A stretch of DNA of 64,000 bases. Source: Rikenellaceae bacterium. Its GTDB lineage: Bacteria > Bacteroidota > Bacteroidia > Bacteroidales > Rikenellaceae. The notes below the pieces were generated by a model. The model was given only the letters and a program-made list of their open reading frames with translations. It did not search any database and had not been told where the DNA came from. The stretch spans positions 1 through 64,000 of the forward strand of contig JAJBUQ010000009.1 of the NCBI GenBank assembly GCA_020860245.1. The letters run 5' to 3'. A program made the position numbers and the translations under genes. This document shows, piece after piece, positions 44,059 through 53,450 of the stretch (position 1 is its first letter; every line of letters starts with the position of its first letter).

Positions 44059-45177
44059 ATGAAATCGATCTCTGTATTTTCTTCCTTGCTACTGTTATTC
44101 TTATCGAGTTGCAGTAATCCCGATTGTATCATCGAAGGAAGAACTGTGGGAATGAATGATACGGAGATCTATCTTAAAAAATATACTGATCGTCGCTTTG
44201 ATATTCTTGATAGTACACATTTAAAAAACGGATCGTTCCGCTTTGATATCGAGGACGTTTATCCTGAATTACTTTATGTTTCATTCGATAATAAAAATAT
44301 AGTAATTCCCTTTATTGCGGAACCCGGTGTGGTTAATATCGAATTGGATTTTTCAGAGAAGCCGGTCGTCAGGATTCAAGGAACGCCTTCAAATGATTTT
44401 ATGAATGATTACAGGAAACAAGAAAATTATTATGAAGGTACACTGGACAGTTTGGAAAAACTCGGAGAGATTTACAGAATACACAACGACACTTTGGCAT
44501 ATATAAGGGTCGATAAAGAGATAAGTCGTACTTCCGATGAAAGGCAAAATACCCTCCGCACAGCCTTAGTTGAGAATAGTCGCTTGCCCGCAGTCGCCTA
44601 TATACTATCCGAACAGGATACTTACGGATTTACATACAGGCAGATGGATTCATTGCTTGCAATTCTTCATCCAAATATTCCGGATAATTCATTCACGGAT
44701 AAGCTGCGTACAAGAAGAAATATTTTGAGTAATATATCATACGGAATGGAGGCGCCGGATTATACTTTATTTACCCCGGAAGGAACGCGTGTCAACCTAT
44801 CCTTATACAAAGGGAACTACGTTATTTTAGATTTTTGGTCCCCGGATTTTGAGGAGAGTGATAAACATTACCGCATCTACAAAAATCTATACTGGAAATA
44901 TCAAGATAAAGGAGTCGAAATAATATCGATATACGTTGGCAGAGACCTCGATATATGGAGGAATGCAATAATCGACAACAATTATTCATGGACGCACTTA
45001 TCGCAGCTGCGTGGTTGGGAGAGTGATATTTTAAGAGGTTACGGAGTGGTTGGGTTGCCACATAACCTTATAATTGATCCGGAAGGTAGGATAATAGAGA
45101 GTATGATTTTCGGAAATGATCTCGAAAACTTATTTGAAAAATTATTTTCAATAAATACATCCGAGAGATTCGACTAA
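44059..45177 (+). CDS. DUF4369 / thioredoxin-like lipoprotein lacking the CxxC pair
   Basis: The 372-residue lipoprotein (Cys18, LSSC) has an N-terminal DUF4369 beta-domain (about 23-105), a helical middle, and a C-terminal AhpC/TlpA-type thioredoxin fold (about 228-365; APDYTLFTPEGTRVNLSLYK, YVILDFW, YGVVGLPHNLIIDPEGRI with the cis-Pro). The redox motif expected after DFW (WCxxC) reads SPDFEES, so both Cys are replaced (Phe264, Ser267). It cannot be a normal thiol oxidoreductase; a binding or scaffold role is likely. It sits behind trmD on the same transcript and its 3' end overlaps the convergent GNAT gene by 30 bases. Confidence 0.85.
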   Translation: MKSISVFSSLLLLFLSSCSNPDCIIEGRTVGMNDTEIYLKKYTDRRFDILDSTHLKNGSFRFDIEDVYPELLYVSFDNKNIVIPFIAEPGVVNIELDFSEKPVVRIQGTPSNDFMNDYRKQENYYEGTLDSLEKLGEIYRIHNDTLAYIRVDKEISRTSDERQNTLRTALVENSRLPAVAYILSEQDTYGFTYRQMDSLLAILHPNIPDNSFTDKLRTRRNILSNISYGMEAPDYTLFTPEGTRVNLSLYKGNYVILDFWSPDFEESDKHYRIYKNLYWKYQDKGVEIISIYVGRDLDIWRNAIIDNNYSWTHLSQLRGWESDILRGYGVVGLPHNLIIDPEGRIIESMIFGNDLENLFEKLFSINTSERFD

Positions 45178-45912
45178 AGTACGAAATTTCTTTTCACTTA
45201 GTATTTCTCCTGTTATGAACTTCCCGTTATGAAATAACGAATATGTAGTAAATGGGGCAGGGGAATTCTGTGCTTCATTTGCGGAATTGAACTTTATAAG
45301 TTTCATTTCTATTCCGGATTCTTCTGCAAGATTTTTAATTAAACATGCGTATTTTTCGGTAAATGGACATTGGTCAGAGTAATACAGCGTCAAACCAGTA
45401 TTGATGTGGTTTTCTCTTTTTACAGATTCGTTAAATTTTGGAACAGCGGAATTTTCTTCGAACGGCAGATAATACAACTTAAAATAAGGGTATGCAGAGT
45501 CGGCAATCCGGAACCCTTTATATTGTAAATACTTAGGGTCGGCAAGAAACGGTCTCTTTTTGTCTGACGACAAAATTACGAGCCCTTTTTTACCAGATTT
45601 CTTTGCATCGTCGATACACGAGTCGAGCAGATTATTGGAATAACCTTGTCCCTTATATTGTCCGGATACCCAAAGACAATTTATAAATATATAACCCGGA
45701 GCAGCTATCGGACACCATGCGTTCTCCGCCGGGATATATTCGATAAAAACTTTACCCCTAACGTTCCCTTTAAGGAATACCAATCCATGGCCAAATTCCC
45801 TGCGGAGCCATGCTTTTTTATTTGCTACGCAGCTCTCTCCTTTTTTATCGGAAATAGAACAGCAAATATGTTCATCCGCAATGTTATCCGCAGTTAATTT
45901 AACCAGTTCCAT
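45148..45912 (-). CDS. GNAT acetyltransferase with C-terminal YoaP-like domain
   Basis: The protein has 254 residues. Residues 1-150 form a GNAT domain with the acetyl-CoA loop in LWVSGQYKGQGYSNNLLDSC. Residues about 185-250 form a thioredoxin-like YoaP domain (TGLTLYYSDQCPFTEKYACL, PAPFTTYSLFHNGKFITGEI). The substrate is unknown. It follows typA by eight bases on the same strand, so probably shares its transcript, and its 3' end overlaps the convergent lipoprotein gene by 30 bases. Confidence 0.85.
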   Translation of the reverse strand: MELVKLTADNIADEHICCSISDKKGESCVANKKAWLRREFGHGLVFLKGNVRGKVFIEYIPAENAWCPIAAPGYIFINCLWVSGQYKGQGYSNNLLDSCIDDAKKSGKKGLVILSSDKKRPFLADPKYLQYKGFRIADSAYPYFKLYYLPFEENSAVPKFNESVKRENHINTGLTLYYSDQCPFTEKYACLIKNLAEESGIEMKLIKFNSANEAQNSPAPFTTYSLFHNGKFITGEILSEKKFRTLVESLGCIY

Positions 45913-45920
45913 TGCCGCAA

Positions 45921-47720
45921 TTAAGATTTAGCTCTTTTTCTATCGTTTTCGTTTAGAAGGATTTTGCGCAGCCTTATGGATTTAGGCGTTACCTCAACAT
46001 ACTCATCGTCTTTGATATACTCAAGCGCTTCCTCGAGTGAGAAAATAACCGGAGGCGCAATGCTTGTTTTTTCGTCGCTTCCGCTCGCACGCATGTTGGT
46101 GAGTTTTTTGGACTTAGTAAGATTTACTACCATATCCTCCTGACGCGAGTTTTCACCGACGACCTGACCGCAGTAAATCTCTTCGCCCGGAGCGATAAAG
46201 AATCTGCCTCTGTCCTGAAGTTTGTTTATAGCGTAAGCGAACGACGCCCCTGTCTCCATTGCTATCAACGAACCGTTGATCCGCGTCTCTATATCGCCTT
46301 TGTATGGTTCGAAGCCTTTGAGTCTGTGCGACATTACCGCCTCTCCGGCAGTTGCCGTAAGCATGTTGCTTCTCAATCCGATTATACCTCTCGACGGAAT
46401 GTCGAACGTGAGACGCGTGCGGTCGTCCTTTGTTTCCATATTGGTCAGCGTACCTTTACGTTTTGTCACCAGCTCTATGGCCTTGCCGGAATATTCCTCC
46501 GGAAGATCTATTATAAGTTCCTCGACAGGTTCACATTTTTTACCGTCTATCTCTTTTATAATTACCTGTGGTTGCCCTACCTGAAGTTCATACCCTTCGC
46601 GCCTCATAGTCTCTATTAGTACGCTTAAATGAAGTACTCCGCGTCCGAATACAACGAAGCTGTCAGCACTGTGTCCAGGTTCCACGCGAAGGGCGAGATT
46701 TTTCTCAAGCTCGCGTTCCAATCTCTCTCTGACATGGCGGAAAGTTACGAATTTACCCTCCTTCCCGAAGAACGGTGAGTCGTTGATAGTGAATACCATG
46801 CTCATAGTAGGTTCGTCGATAGCGATCGGTTCCAGCGGTTCCGGATTTTCATAGTCGCAGATCGTGTCTCCGATATCAAAACCTTCGACTCCGACAATGG
46901 CACAAATTTCTCCGCATTTGACCTCTTCCACCTTAGTCTTACCGAGTCCGTCGAATACCATAAGTTCTTTGATGCGTGTTTTAACCAGAGTTTTGCCGTC
47001 GCGCTTGGCAAGCGTGATGGGCATTCCCGATTTTAAGGTTCCGCGTGTAATTTTACCTACGGCTATACGCCCGATATACGATGAATATTCAAGGGAGGTA
47101 ATCAACATCTGAGGAGTCCCTTCCACTGTAACCGGTTCCGGAATTTCATCTATTATCGTGTCCAATAGCGGTATTATGCTGTCGGTTTTCTGCTTCCATG
47201 TGTGCGACATCCATCCTTGTTTGGCGCTGCCGTAAATTGTTTTGAAATCGAGCTGTTTTTCGGTTGCATCCAGCGTAAACATGAGATCGAAAACCTCTTC
47301 ATATACCTCTTCAGGACGACAGTTGGGTTTATCGACTTTATTTACCACCACTATTGGTTTTTTACCTAACGCCAAAGCCTTCTGCAAAACGAACCGTGTC
47401 TGAGGCATGGTTCCTTCGAAGGCGTCTACCAAAAGTAGAACTCCGTCCGCCATGTTAAGTACACGTTCGACCTCCCCTCCGAAGTCGGAGTGTCCCGGAG
47501 TGTCTATAATGTTTATTTTATAGTTCTTGTAAGTTACCGATACGTTTTTTGAAAGTATCGTTATGCCTCGTTCGCGTTCGAGATCGTTATTATCGAGTAT
47601 TAATTCACCTGATTTTTCGTTGCTGCGGAAAAGATTACCCTGGAGGATCATTTTATCGACCAGAGTGGTTTTACCATGATCGACATGGGCAATGATCGCA
47701 ATATTACGTAGTTTTTGCAT
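45921..47720 (-). CDS. typA: Translational GTPase TypA/BipA
   Basis: The protein has 599 residues. GTPase motifs: [15 protein letters not shown] (G1), RGITILSKN (switch I), [14 protein letters not shown] (G3), NKVDK (G4). Domain II, EF-G-like domains and the BipA C-terminal domain ([20 protein letters not shown]) follow. It acts on ribosome assembly and stress adaptation. A TACCTTTG box lies 22 bases upstream, divergent from aroB. Confidence 0.97.
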   Translation of the reverse strand: MQKLRNIAIIAHVDHGKTTLVDKMILQGNLFRSNEKSGELILDNNDLERERGITILSKNVSVTYKNYKINIIDTPGHSDFGGEVERVLNMADGVLLLVDAFEGTMPQTRFVLQKALALGKKPIVVVNKVDKPNCRPEEVYEEVFDLMFTLDATEKQLDFKTIYGSAKQGWMSHTWKQKTDSIIPLLDTIIDEIPEPVTVEGTPQMLITSLEYSSYIGRIAVGKITRGTLKSGMPITLAKRDGKTLVKTRIKELMVFDGLGKTKVEEVKCGEICAIVGVEGFDIGDTICDYENPEPLEPIAIDEPTMSMVFTINDSPFFGKEGKFVTFRHVRERLERELEKNLALRVEPGHSADSFVVFGRGVLHLSVLIETMRREGYELQVGQPQVIIKEIDGKKCEPVEELIIDLPEEYSGKAIELVTKRKGTLTNMETKDDRTRLTFDIPSRGIIGLRSNMLTATAGEAVMSHRLKGFEPYKGDIETRINGSLIAMETGASFAYAINKLQDRGRFFIAPGEEIYCGQVVGENSRQEDMVVNLTKSKKLTNMRASGSDEKTSIAPPVIFSLEEALEYIKDDEYVEVTPKSIRLRKILLNENDRKRAKS

Positions 47721-47742
47721 TATGGAGTATTTAAATCGAGTG

Positions 47743-47750
47743 CAAAGGTA
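47743..47750 (-). promoter_or_regulatory. TAnnTTTG promoter box of typA
   Basis: The minus strand reads TACCTTTG, 22 bases before the typA start. Confidence 0.65.
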
Positions 47751-47770
47751 ATTAATTATTTAATATTATT

Positions 47771-47778
47771 TATTTTTG
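47771..47778 (+). promoter_or_regulatory. TAnnTTTG promoter box of aroB
   Basis: TATTTTTG, 18 bases before the aroB ATG at 47797, back to back with the typA box. Confidence 0.65.
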
Positions 47779-47796
47779 TAAGATTATATTAATCTT

Positions 47797-48828
47797 ATGA
47801 AAGAAATCTTAAAAGTTAAAAGGGGCGACGGAAGCTATTCCGAAGTTGCCATAGGGAACGTTATCGATACACTTGACAGCTATCTGCCGACAGGTAAAAA
47901 AATCATAGTAATAACCGATGAAAATGTTTACGGTATATATAATACTATAATCGATCGGTATGAAAAAATAATAATCGGGCTCGGGGAGAGTAATAAGACG
48001 ATCTCAACGCTCGAATTTATATACGATAAACTTCTTGAAATGGGAGCCGACCGTGGAAGTTACATTGTCGGATTCGGAGGAGGAATAGTTACCGATATAG
48101 TCGGATTCGCAGCTTCGACATATATGCGTGGGCTTGGCTTCGGATTCGTGGCTACGACGCTTCTCGCGCAGGTAGACGCGAGTGTAGGAGGGAAGAACGG
48201 GGTAAATTTCGAAGGTTTTAAGAATATGATCGGAGTATTCAATCAACCTGATTTCGTTCTTTGCGATATTACGGTTCTCTCCACTCTTCCGGAGAGGGAA
48301 TTCTGTTCAGGGCTTGCGGAGATAATCAAATCGGGACTGATTCTGGATGAAGAACTGTTCGAACTGTTCGTTGATAATTCTTATGAGGACTTCAGGAATA
48401 ACGAGGACCTTATTTTCGAGGCTGTCAGGAGGGCGGTAAAGGTAAAGAAAACAATTGTCGAACTGGACGAAAGGGAGACCGGCGACCGGAAAAAATTGAA
48501 TCTCGGACATACGTTTGCTCATGCAATAGAGAAGTGCAGCAGGGAATTCGTACATGGCGAAGCGGTAGGAATAGGATTGAGGATAATTGCAGATATATCA
48601 GTTCGAGAAGGATTATTAAGCAGTGATGAATGCAGACGTATAAACTCCGTGCTGGATAATGCCGGACTGCCGAAAGAATCCGGAGTTCCTATGGAGGCTC
48701 TTCTGGAGGCTCTCAAAAATGATAAAAAGAAAGAATCGGATATGGTTAGCCTGATATTAATGAAGGGTATAGGGGAGTGTATAATAAAAAAATACGACTT
48801 AGAGGAGATAAAACATCTTGTTGCATAG
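47797..48828 (+). CDS. aroB: 3-dehydroquinate synthase
   Basis: The 343-residue enzyme converts DAHP to 3-dehydroquinate in the shikimate pathway, with NAD and a divalent metal. Motifs: VGFGGGIVTDIVGFAASTYM (NAD site), TTLLAQVDASVGGKNGVNF, FCSGLAEIIKSGLI, and metal ligands in KLNLGHTFAHAIEKCS and HGEAVGIGL. A single gene in this window. Confidence 0.96.
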   Translation: MKEILKVKRGDGSYSEVAIGNVIDTLDSYLPTGKKIIVITDENVYGIYNTIIDRYEKIIIGLGESNKTISTLEFIYDKLLEMGADRGSYIVGFGGGIVTDIVGFAASTYMRGLGFGFVATTLLAQVDASVGGKNGVNFEGFKNMIGVFNQPDFVLCDITVLSTLPEREFCSGLAEIIKSGLILDEELFELFVDNSYEDFRNNEDLIFEAVRRAVKVKKTIVELDERETGDRKKLNLGHTFAHAIEKCSREFVHGEAVGIGLRIIADISVREGLLSSDECRRINSVLDNAGLPKESGVPMEALLEALKNDKKKESDMVSLILMKGIGECIIKKYDLEEIKHLVA

Positions 48829-48874
48829 CATAATAATATACGGTTGTCTACGATTTTTAAAAATATTTTTTTAT

Positions 48875-48882
48875 TAATTTTG
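48875..48882 (+). promoter_or_regulatory. TAnnTTTG promoter box of the CoA-transferase gene
   Basis: TAATTTTG, 32 bases before the ATG at 48915. Confidence 0.6.
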
Positions 48883-48914
48883 TTCGGTTAAAATTACTCA
48901 ATAACTTACGATAA

Positions 48915-50234
48915 ATGAGCAGCAATATTAAATTCACGACGCCGGAAGAGGCTGTCAAGGTAATAAAATCCGGAGACCATGTGCATCTGAGCAGTGTGGC
49001 AAGTGCTCCTCAATGCTTAATTAAAGCAATGTGTGCAAGGGGAGAGAACGGAGAAATTAAAGACGTACATATTTACCATTTACATACTGAAGGGCCTGCT
49101 CCTTATGCGGATCCTAAATTCGAAGGAGTATTCCAATTGGATTCCTTCTTTGTAGGAGGTAACGTACGTAAGGTGACTCAGTCCGGATACGCGGATTATA
49201 TTCCGGTATTTCTCAGCGAGACACAGAAATTATATCGTTCGGGAGTGCTTCCGTGTAATGTAGCTATGATTCAAGTCTCGACTCCGGATAAACATGGATA
49301 CGTATCTCTCGGTACGTCGGTGGATGCGACTCTTGCTGCGGTGGAGTGTGCTGAGACGGTTATCGCCGTGGTCAATAAATATGTTCCGAGAGCATTTGGT
49401 GACGCTTTCATACACTCTTCGTGTATAGATATGTTTGTTCAGGATGATACTCCACTTGAAGAAGCTCATTTCACCACTCCTAACGATGTAGAAGTTGCTA
49501 TCGGTAAATATTGTGCCGAACTGGTAGAGGACGGAGCATGTCTTCAGATGGGGATAGGTGCAATTCCGAATGCGGTTCTTGCACAGCTTACAAACCATAA
49601 AAATCTCGGTATCCATACTGAAATGTTTGCTGACGGGGTTCTTCCGTTGGTCGAAAGCGGTGTAATAAACGGAATGAATAAAACTATCGACAAAGGTAAG
49701 ATGGTCTCGACATTCCTGATGGGATCGCAGGCTGTTTATGATTTTATAGACGACAATCCCGGAGTTGCTATGATGGATGTGGGGTATACCAACGATCCGT
49801 TCATAATATCCCGGAATGAGAAGGTAACAGCCATTAATTCCGCGCTTCAGGTAGATATTACCGGACAGATATGTGCAGATTCTCTTGGTACTACATTCTA
49901 TTCAGGGGTAGGAGGGCAGGTAGATTTTATTTACGGGGCTTCCCTATCTAAAGGTGGCAAGGCAATTATCGCGATGCCGTCTGTGACAAATAAAGGTTTA
50001 AGCAAGATTGCTCCGGTGTTGAACAGCGGTGCAGGTGTGGTTACAACACGTTCTCATGTTCATTATTTTGTGACCGAGTTCGGGGCAGTCGATCTTTATG
50101 GTAAGAGCCTTCAGGAGCGCGCTCGCCTTATTACAAGCGTCGCACATCCGGATCACAGAGAATCTCTGGACAAAGCATCGTTCGAACGCTTCGGACCGCA
50201 CTTCCAGTATATAAAGATGAAAACGAAGATATAA
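48915..50234 (+). CDS. Acetyl-CoA hydrolase/CoA-transferase family protein
   Basis: The protein has 439 residues. It has both CoA-transferase family halves, with GIGAIPNAVLAQLTNHKNLG, HTEMFADGVLPLVESG, the catalytic-Glu region VTEFGAVDLYGKSLQERA, and GGQVDFIYGASLSKGGKAII. The length and motifs fit the butyryl/4-hydroxybutyrate CoA-transferase group (AbfT/Cat-like), which moves CoA between acetate and short-chain acyl groups in fermentation. Acetate:succinate transfer is an alternative. A single gene with promoter and terminator. Confidence 0.9.
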   Translation: MSSNIKFTTPEEAVKVIKSGDHVHLSSVASAPQCLIKAMCARGENGEIKDVHIYHLHTEGPAPYADPKFEGVFQLDSFFVGGNVRKVTQSGYADYIPVFLSETQKLYRSGVLPCNVAMIQVSTPDKHGYVSLGTSVDATLAAVECAETVIAVVNKYVPRAFGDAFIHSSCIDMFVQDDTPLEEAHFTTPNDVEVAIGKYCAELVEDGACLQMGIGAIPNAVLAQLTNHKNLGIHTEMFADGVLPLVESGVINGMNKTIDKGKMVSTFLMGSQAVYDFIDDNPGVAMMDVGYTNDPFIISRNEKVTAINSALQVDITGQICADSLGTTFYSGVGGQVDFIYGASLSKGGKAIIAMPSVTNKGLSKIAPVLNSGAGVVTTRSHVHYFVTEFGAVDLYGKSLQERARLITSVAHPDHRESLDKASFERFGPHFQYIKMKTKI

Positions 50235-50250
50235 TCCTAAATTATAAATG

Positions 50251-50280
50251 AATACCGCCAGACATTATGGCGGTATTTGT
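50251..50280 (+). terminator. Terminator of the CoA-transferase gene
   Basis: Arms AATACCGCC (50251-50259) and GGCGGTATT (50269-50277) with a nine-base loop, followed by TGTTT. Confidence 0.85.
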
Positions 50281-50297
50281 TTATGAAGGCTTATCCT

Positions 50298-51143
50298 CTA
50301 TAAAAAATCTTTGACGATTTTTTCCGTCTCTTCCCAGAGACATGTGGATAAGTGGTGATTTTTATATTTCGTATAAATTTTCTTAATTTTATTATTTACG
50401 AATAATTCTCCTGATATTGTTTTATATTCTTTATTGAGTAGCAATTCGATAGCTGTTGATGCCCCTTTGCGAGGTGTACGGATGAATGGACGGAAAAAAA
50501 TATCGGTCAGTGGGTCGAACCATTTTTTCATCGAGATCATATTAGTCGAGACGATTCCCGGATCCGCGGCATTTACAGATATACCGCTGTTTTTTATACG
50601 TTTTGATAATTCGAAGGTTAGCAGCAATAACGCAAGTTTAGTGTTACTGTATACAGACAGCCTTCTGAACGAACCGTTCCGTCCGTGCGTAAAGAAACGA
50701 GGAAATTCGATCCGTCCGGCAGGGTAAGTGCATGAGACCATATTTACAATCCGACTTCCCTTATTCATAACTGGCAGAAGCTTACGGGTGAGAAGATAAT
50801 GGGACAGATAATTAACGCTGACGGTTGTCTCTATACCGTCTTCCGTCGAGCTGAAACAAGTCTCGATAGTTCCCGCGTTATTCATTAACAGGCTGACAGG
50901 CTTGTTTTTTTTCAGTATTTCTTCCGCAAAACGATTCACAGACTTCAACGACGCCAAATTAATGTGAATAACTTCGATTAAAGCGTTTGCTGTCTCATTT
51001 ATGAGTATCTCTTGTTGTCTCTGAGCTTTGCTTACATTGTTGCATGCCATCACGACATGGTAACCGGACTGTGCTAAGGCCCGTGTTATCTCTATACCGA
51101 TACCTCCGTTCGCTCCGGTTACGATAGCAAGTCCCTTCTCCAT
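50298..51143 (-). CDS. Short-chain dehydrogenase/reductase next to a steroid 5-alpha-reductase homologue
   Basis: The 281-residue NAD(P)-dependent SDR has cofactor motif VTGANGGIGIEI (TGxxxGIG), MNNAGT (NNAG), and active site Tyr/Lys in YSNTK with the Ser in NMVSC before it. The overall pattern is close to retinol dehydrogenase-like SDRs. It starts one base after the stop of the upstream 5-alpha-reductase gene, so the two proteins are made from one message and may act on the same lipid or steroid, for instance at C3. The substrate is inferred from the neighbour only. Confidence 0.88.
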   Translation of the reverse strand: MEKGLAIVTGANGGIGIEITRALAQSGYHVVMACNNVSKAQRQQEILINETANALIEVIHINLASLKSVNRFAEEILKKNKPVSLLMNNAGTIETCFSSTEDGIETTVSVNYLSHYLLTRKLLPVMNKGSRIVNMVSCTYPAGRIEFPRFFTHGRNGSFRRLSVYSNTKLALLLLTFELSKRIKNSGISVNAADPGIVSTNMISMKKWFDPLTDIFFRPFIRTPRKGASTAIELLLNKEYKTISGELFVNNKIKKIYTKYKNHHLSTCLWEETEKIVKDFL

Positions 51144-51144
51144 A

Positions 51145-51906
51145 TTAGTATATAAACGGGAATATTCGTTTCCTGCCGCCTACCCCTTCTCCAAACTCTT
51201 GTTTATATTTTTTATAAATAGAGTTGGCGCGGGGTACAAGATTAGCAAAACACCAGATTACAAAAACAAAACCGGATAGCGACCAGGTAAGGACGGCGAA
51301 GCCTGTCCACTCTATTATTTCTCCAAAATAGTTGGCTGAAGTTACGTATTTATATAAACCTTGGTCTGGAAGATAATGTTTCGAGTCTCCGGGTTTGCGT
51401 AGGTTTCTTATTATTTGATCGGAATGAATATTTATAATCATTCCGGCGAAGAACAGAGCTACTCCTATAATGAAGTACGGGGAAGTAAGCCATAAACTTC
51501 CGTACAAGTCTATCGGTGATTGACGGAATATCCATTCTCCCTGCATGACACCGTTAATAAGATTAAATATCATTCCGGAGATCGTTATCACTATTGGCAT
51601 TCTCGATTTTCCTTTTAGAAGAAAGGGGAAAATAAATGCCCTGTTGAAATAGTGGAGTTGGAATAGTAGAAAGAAAATCAGATATGGAATCATAAATTTT
51701 CTATCCGAAGATATCCAGTATGATAACATTACGATAAAAACCGGACATTCCATTATCATCCACCCTAATTTATTATTTACCGTGGGACCCCAGTTTTTTT
51801 GACGGAACATTCCATAACCGGCATTTATAAAATACAGGATAACGAACACTATCGCTGTAAGGACAATCATGCTGTACAATAAAATCCGAAAATGTTCGTG
51901 AGGCAT
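51145..51906 (-). CDS. 3-oxo-5-alpha-steroid 4-dehydrogenase (steroid 5-alpha-reductase) homologue
   Basis: The protein has 253 residues with about seven membrane helices. The C-terminal half keeps the hallmark stretches of SRD5A enzymes: NIHSDQIIRNLRKPGD, then ANYFGEIIEWTGFA, with FPFIY at the end; the middle LHYFNRAFIFPFLLKGKSRM matches the region with the conserved Tyr. These residues bind NADPH and position the 3-oxo-4-ene steroid in known members. The length is close to that of eukaryotic SRD5A1 and gut bacterial 5AR proteins. It would reduce a C4=C5 double bond; the actual substrate (host steroid, bile acid intermediate or own lipid) is unknown. It forms a two-gene unit with the SDR. 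Confidence 0.88.
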   Translation of the reverse strand: MPHEHFRILLYSMIVLTAIVFVILYFINAGYGMFRQKNWGPTVNNKLGWMIMECPVFIVMLSYWISSDRKFMIPYLIFFLLFQLHYFNRAFIFPFLLKGKSRMPIVITISGMIFNLINGVMQGEWIFRQSPIDLYGSLWLTSPYFIIGVALFFAGMIINIHSDQIIRNLRKPGDSKHYLPDQGLYKYVTSANYFGEIIEWTGFAVLTWSLSGFVFVIWCFANLVPRANSIYKKYKQEFGEGVGGRKRIFPFIY

Positions 51907-52004
51907 GGAGAATTGTTTATCGTTTAATAGGTATTAAAAAATAATGTATAAAACCAAAACTTTTAATCATAATTTTGCGTATAGCACTAACATATATTTG
52001 AGAA

Positions 52005-53342
52005 TTACCTGTCGAATTGTAACTCCATCCCTTTGTTGCTGGTATTAATCTCTCCGTTTTCGAAAACGATTTTCCCGTTTATTATGGTGTGGGTTACTGC
52101 CGTAGTGAAGTTCATACCGTCGAACGGGGACCATTTGCATTTATACAAAATATTTTCGGTCTCCACTTCCCACCTGTTGCTTAGATCTATTATCGCAATA
52201 TCGGCAAAGTAACCTTTTTTGAGGAAGCCTCTCTTCTTTACCGAATATCTCATTGCAGGAGCACGGCACATTTTTTCTACAATTTTATGAAGAGAGACCT
52301 CGCCTCTTTTATAAAGTTCCATCATTACATTGATCGAATGCTGTACCAAAGGACCTCCCGAAGGGGCTGAGAGATAGGATTGTTTTTTTTCTTCCAGTGA
52401 ATGTGGTGCGTGATCCGTTGCAATGATATCGATGTTATCCGATTCAATGCCTTTTATAAGCGCACTCCGGTCGCTCTCGGATTTAATAGCCGGATTCCAT
52501 TTTATAAAATTCCCGAGCCTCTTGTAATCCTTATCGTTAAACCACAGGTGGTGAACGCAGACTTCGCTGGTGATCTTCTTATCTTTTAAGGGTTTTCGTT
52601 CGAAGAGACCGACTTCGCGTTCCGTGCTGATATGAAGAACATGAAGATTAGATCCGTATTTTTCCGCAAATTTAACTGCCCTTGCCGAACATACGTAGCA
52701 CGCCTCCTCGCTTCTTATAAGAGGATGCATGTATGGTTCGATCCGATCACCGTAGAGATTTTTATAGTATTCCAGATTTTTTTTGATTATCGATTCTTCC
52801 TCGCAGTGAGTTGCTATAAGTACAGGGGATTCTGAAAAAATAGCTGAGAGTACGTTATCGTCGTCTACTAACATATTTCCGGTAGATGAGCCCATAAACA
52901 GCTTAAGCCCGCAAACTCTTTTAGGGTCGATTTTTTTTATTTCCTCAAGATTATCGTTCGTAGCCCCTAAATAGAAGGAATAGTTGGCGACTGATTTTTC
53001 CGCGGCAATATCGAATTTTTGATTCAGAAGATCTATTTTAGTGGTTTGAGGTACTGTATTAGGCATCTCCATAAACGAAGTTACACCCCCTGCTACTGCA
53101 GCTATCGATTCGGAGTGGATATCCGCTTTGTAGGTTAAACCCGGTTCCCGGAAGTGGACCTGATCGTCGATTATTCCGGGGATTACGATTTTATCCGTAG
53201 CATCGATTATTTTTTCCGGTCGTTCCCCTATATATTTGCCTTCCTGAATATCGGATATGATTTCATTCTCTATAAGGATATATCCTAAAATATCCTCGGA
53301 TTCGTTTATTAATCTTGCGTTTTCAATTAAAATTTTTCCCAT
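52005..53342 (-). CDS. pyrC: Dihydroorotase
   Basis: This 445-residue class I amidohydrolase closes carbamoyl-aspartate to dihydroorotate in pyrimidine synthesis. Motifs: DDQVHFREPG (the usual first His of HxH is Gln here, which I recall as common in Bacteroidetes members), AAVAGGVTSFMEMPNT, GLKLFMGSSTGNML with the Lys, VLHIS, and ATDHAPHSLEEK. A TATATTTG box lies 16 bases upstream. Confidence 0.93.
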   Translation of the reverse strand: MGKILIENARLINESEDILGYILIENEIISDIQEGKYIGERPEKIIDATDKIVIPGIIDDQVHFREPGLTYKADIHSESIAAVAGGVTSFMEMPNTVPQTTKIDLLNQKFDIAAEKSVANYSFYLGATNDNLEEIKKIDPKRVCGLKLFMGSSTGNMLVDDDNVLSAIFSESPVLIATHCEEESIIKKNLEYYKNLYGDRIEPYMHPLIRSEEACYVCSARAVKFAEKYGSNLHVLHISTEREVGLFERKPLKDKKITSEVCVHHLWFNDKDYKRLGNFIKWNPAIKSESDRSALIKGIESDNIDIIATDHAPHSLEEKKQSYLSAPSGGPLVQHSINVMMELYKRGEVSLHKIVEKMCRAPAMRYSVKKRGFLKKGYFADIAIIDLSNRWEVETENILYKCKWSPFDGMNFTTAVTHTIINGKIVFENGEINTSNKGMELQFDR

Positions 53343-53357
53343 TATTCGGATTTTTTA

Positions 53358-53365
53358 CAAATATA
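53358..53365 (-). promoter_or_regulatory. TAnnTTTG promoter box of dihydroorotase
   Basis: The minus strand reads TATATTTG, 16 bases before the start codon. Confidence 0.6.
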
Positions 53366-53417
53366 GTGAAAGCCTAATGTAATCGCATGGACATTCAATA
53401 ATCTTACCCAGTTAAAC

Positions 53418-53439
53418 GAAAAAGCGGTCTTTCGACCGC
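53418..53439 (-). terminator. Terminator of the EF-G paralogue
   Basis: Arms GCGGTC (53424-53429) and GACCGC (53434-53439) with loop TTTC; on the minus strand TTTTTCG follows. Confidence 0.85.
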
Positions 53440-53450
53440 CATTTACAATC

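Noticed and set aside
51970..52000. Two TAnnTTTG boxes on the plus strand (51970-51977, 51993-52000)
   Set aside because: No plus-strand gene follows; they would read antisense into dihydroorotase. In an AT-rich spacer chance matches are expected, though an antisense transcript is not excluded.
52005..53342. Loss of a metal His in dihydroorotase (QVH in place of HVH)
   Set aside because: I recall the same DDQVHFREPG in other Bacteroidetes dihydroorotases, so it is a lineage feature rather than damage.
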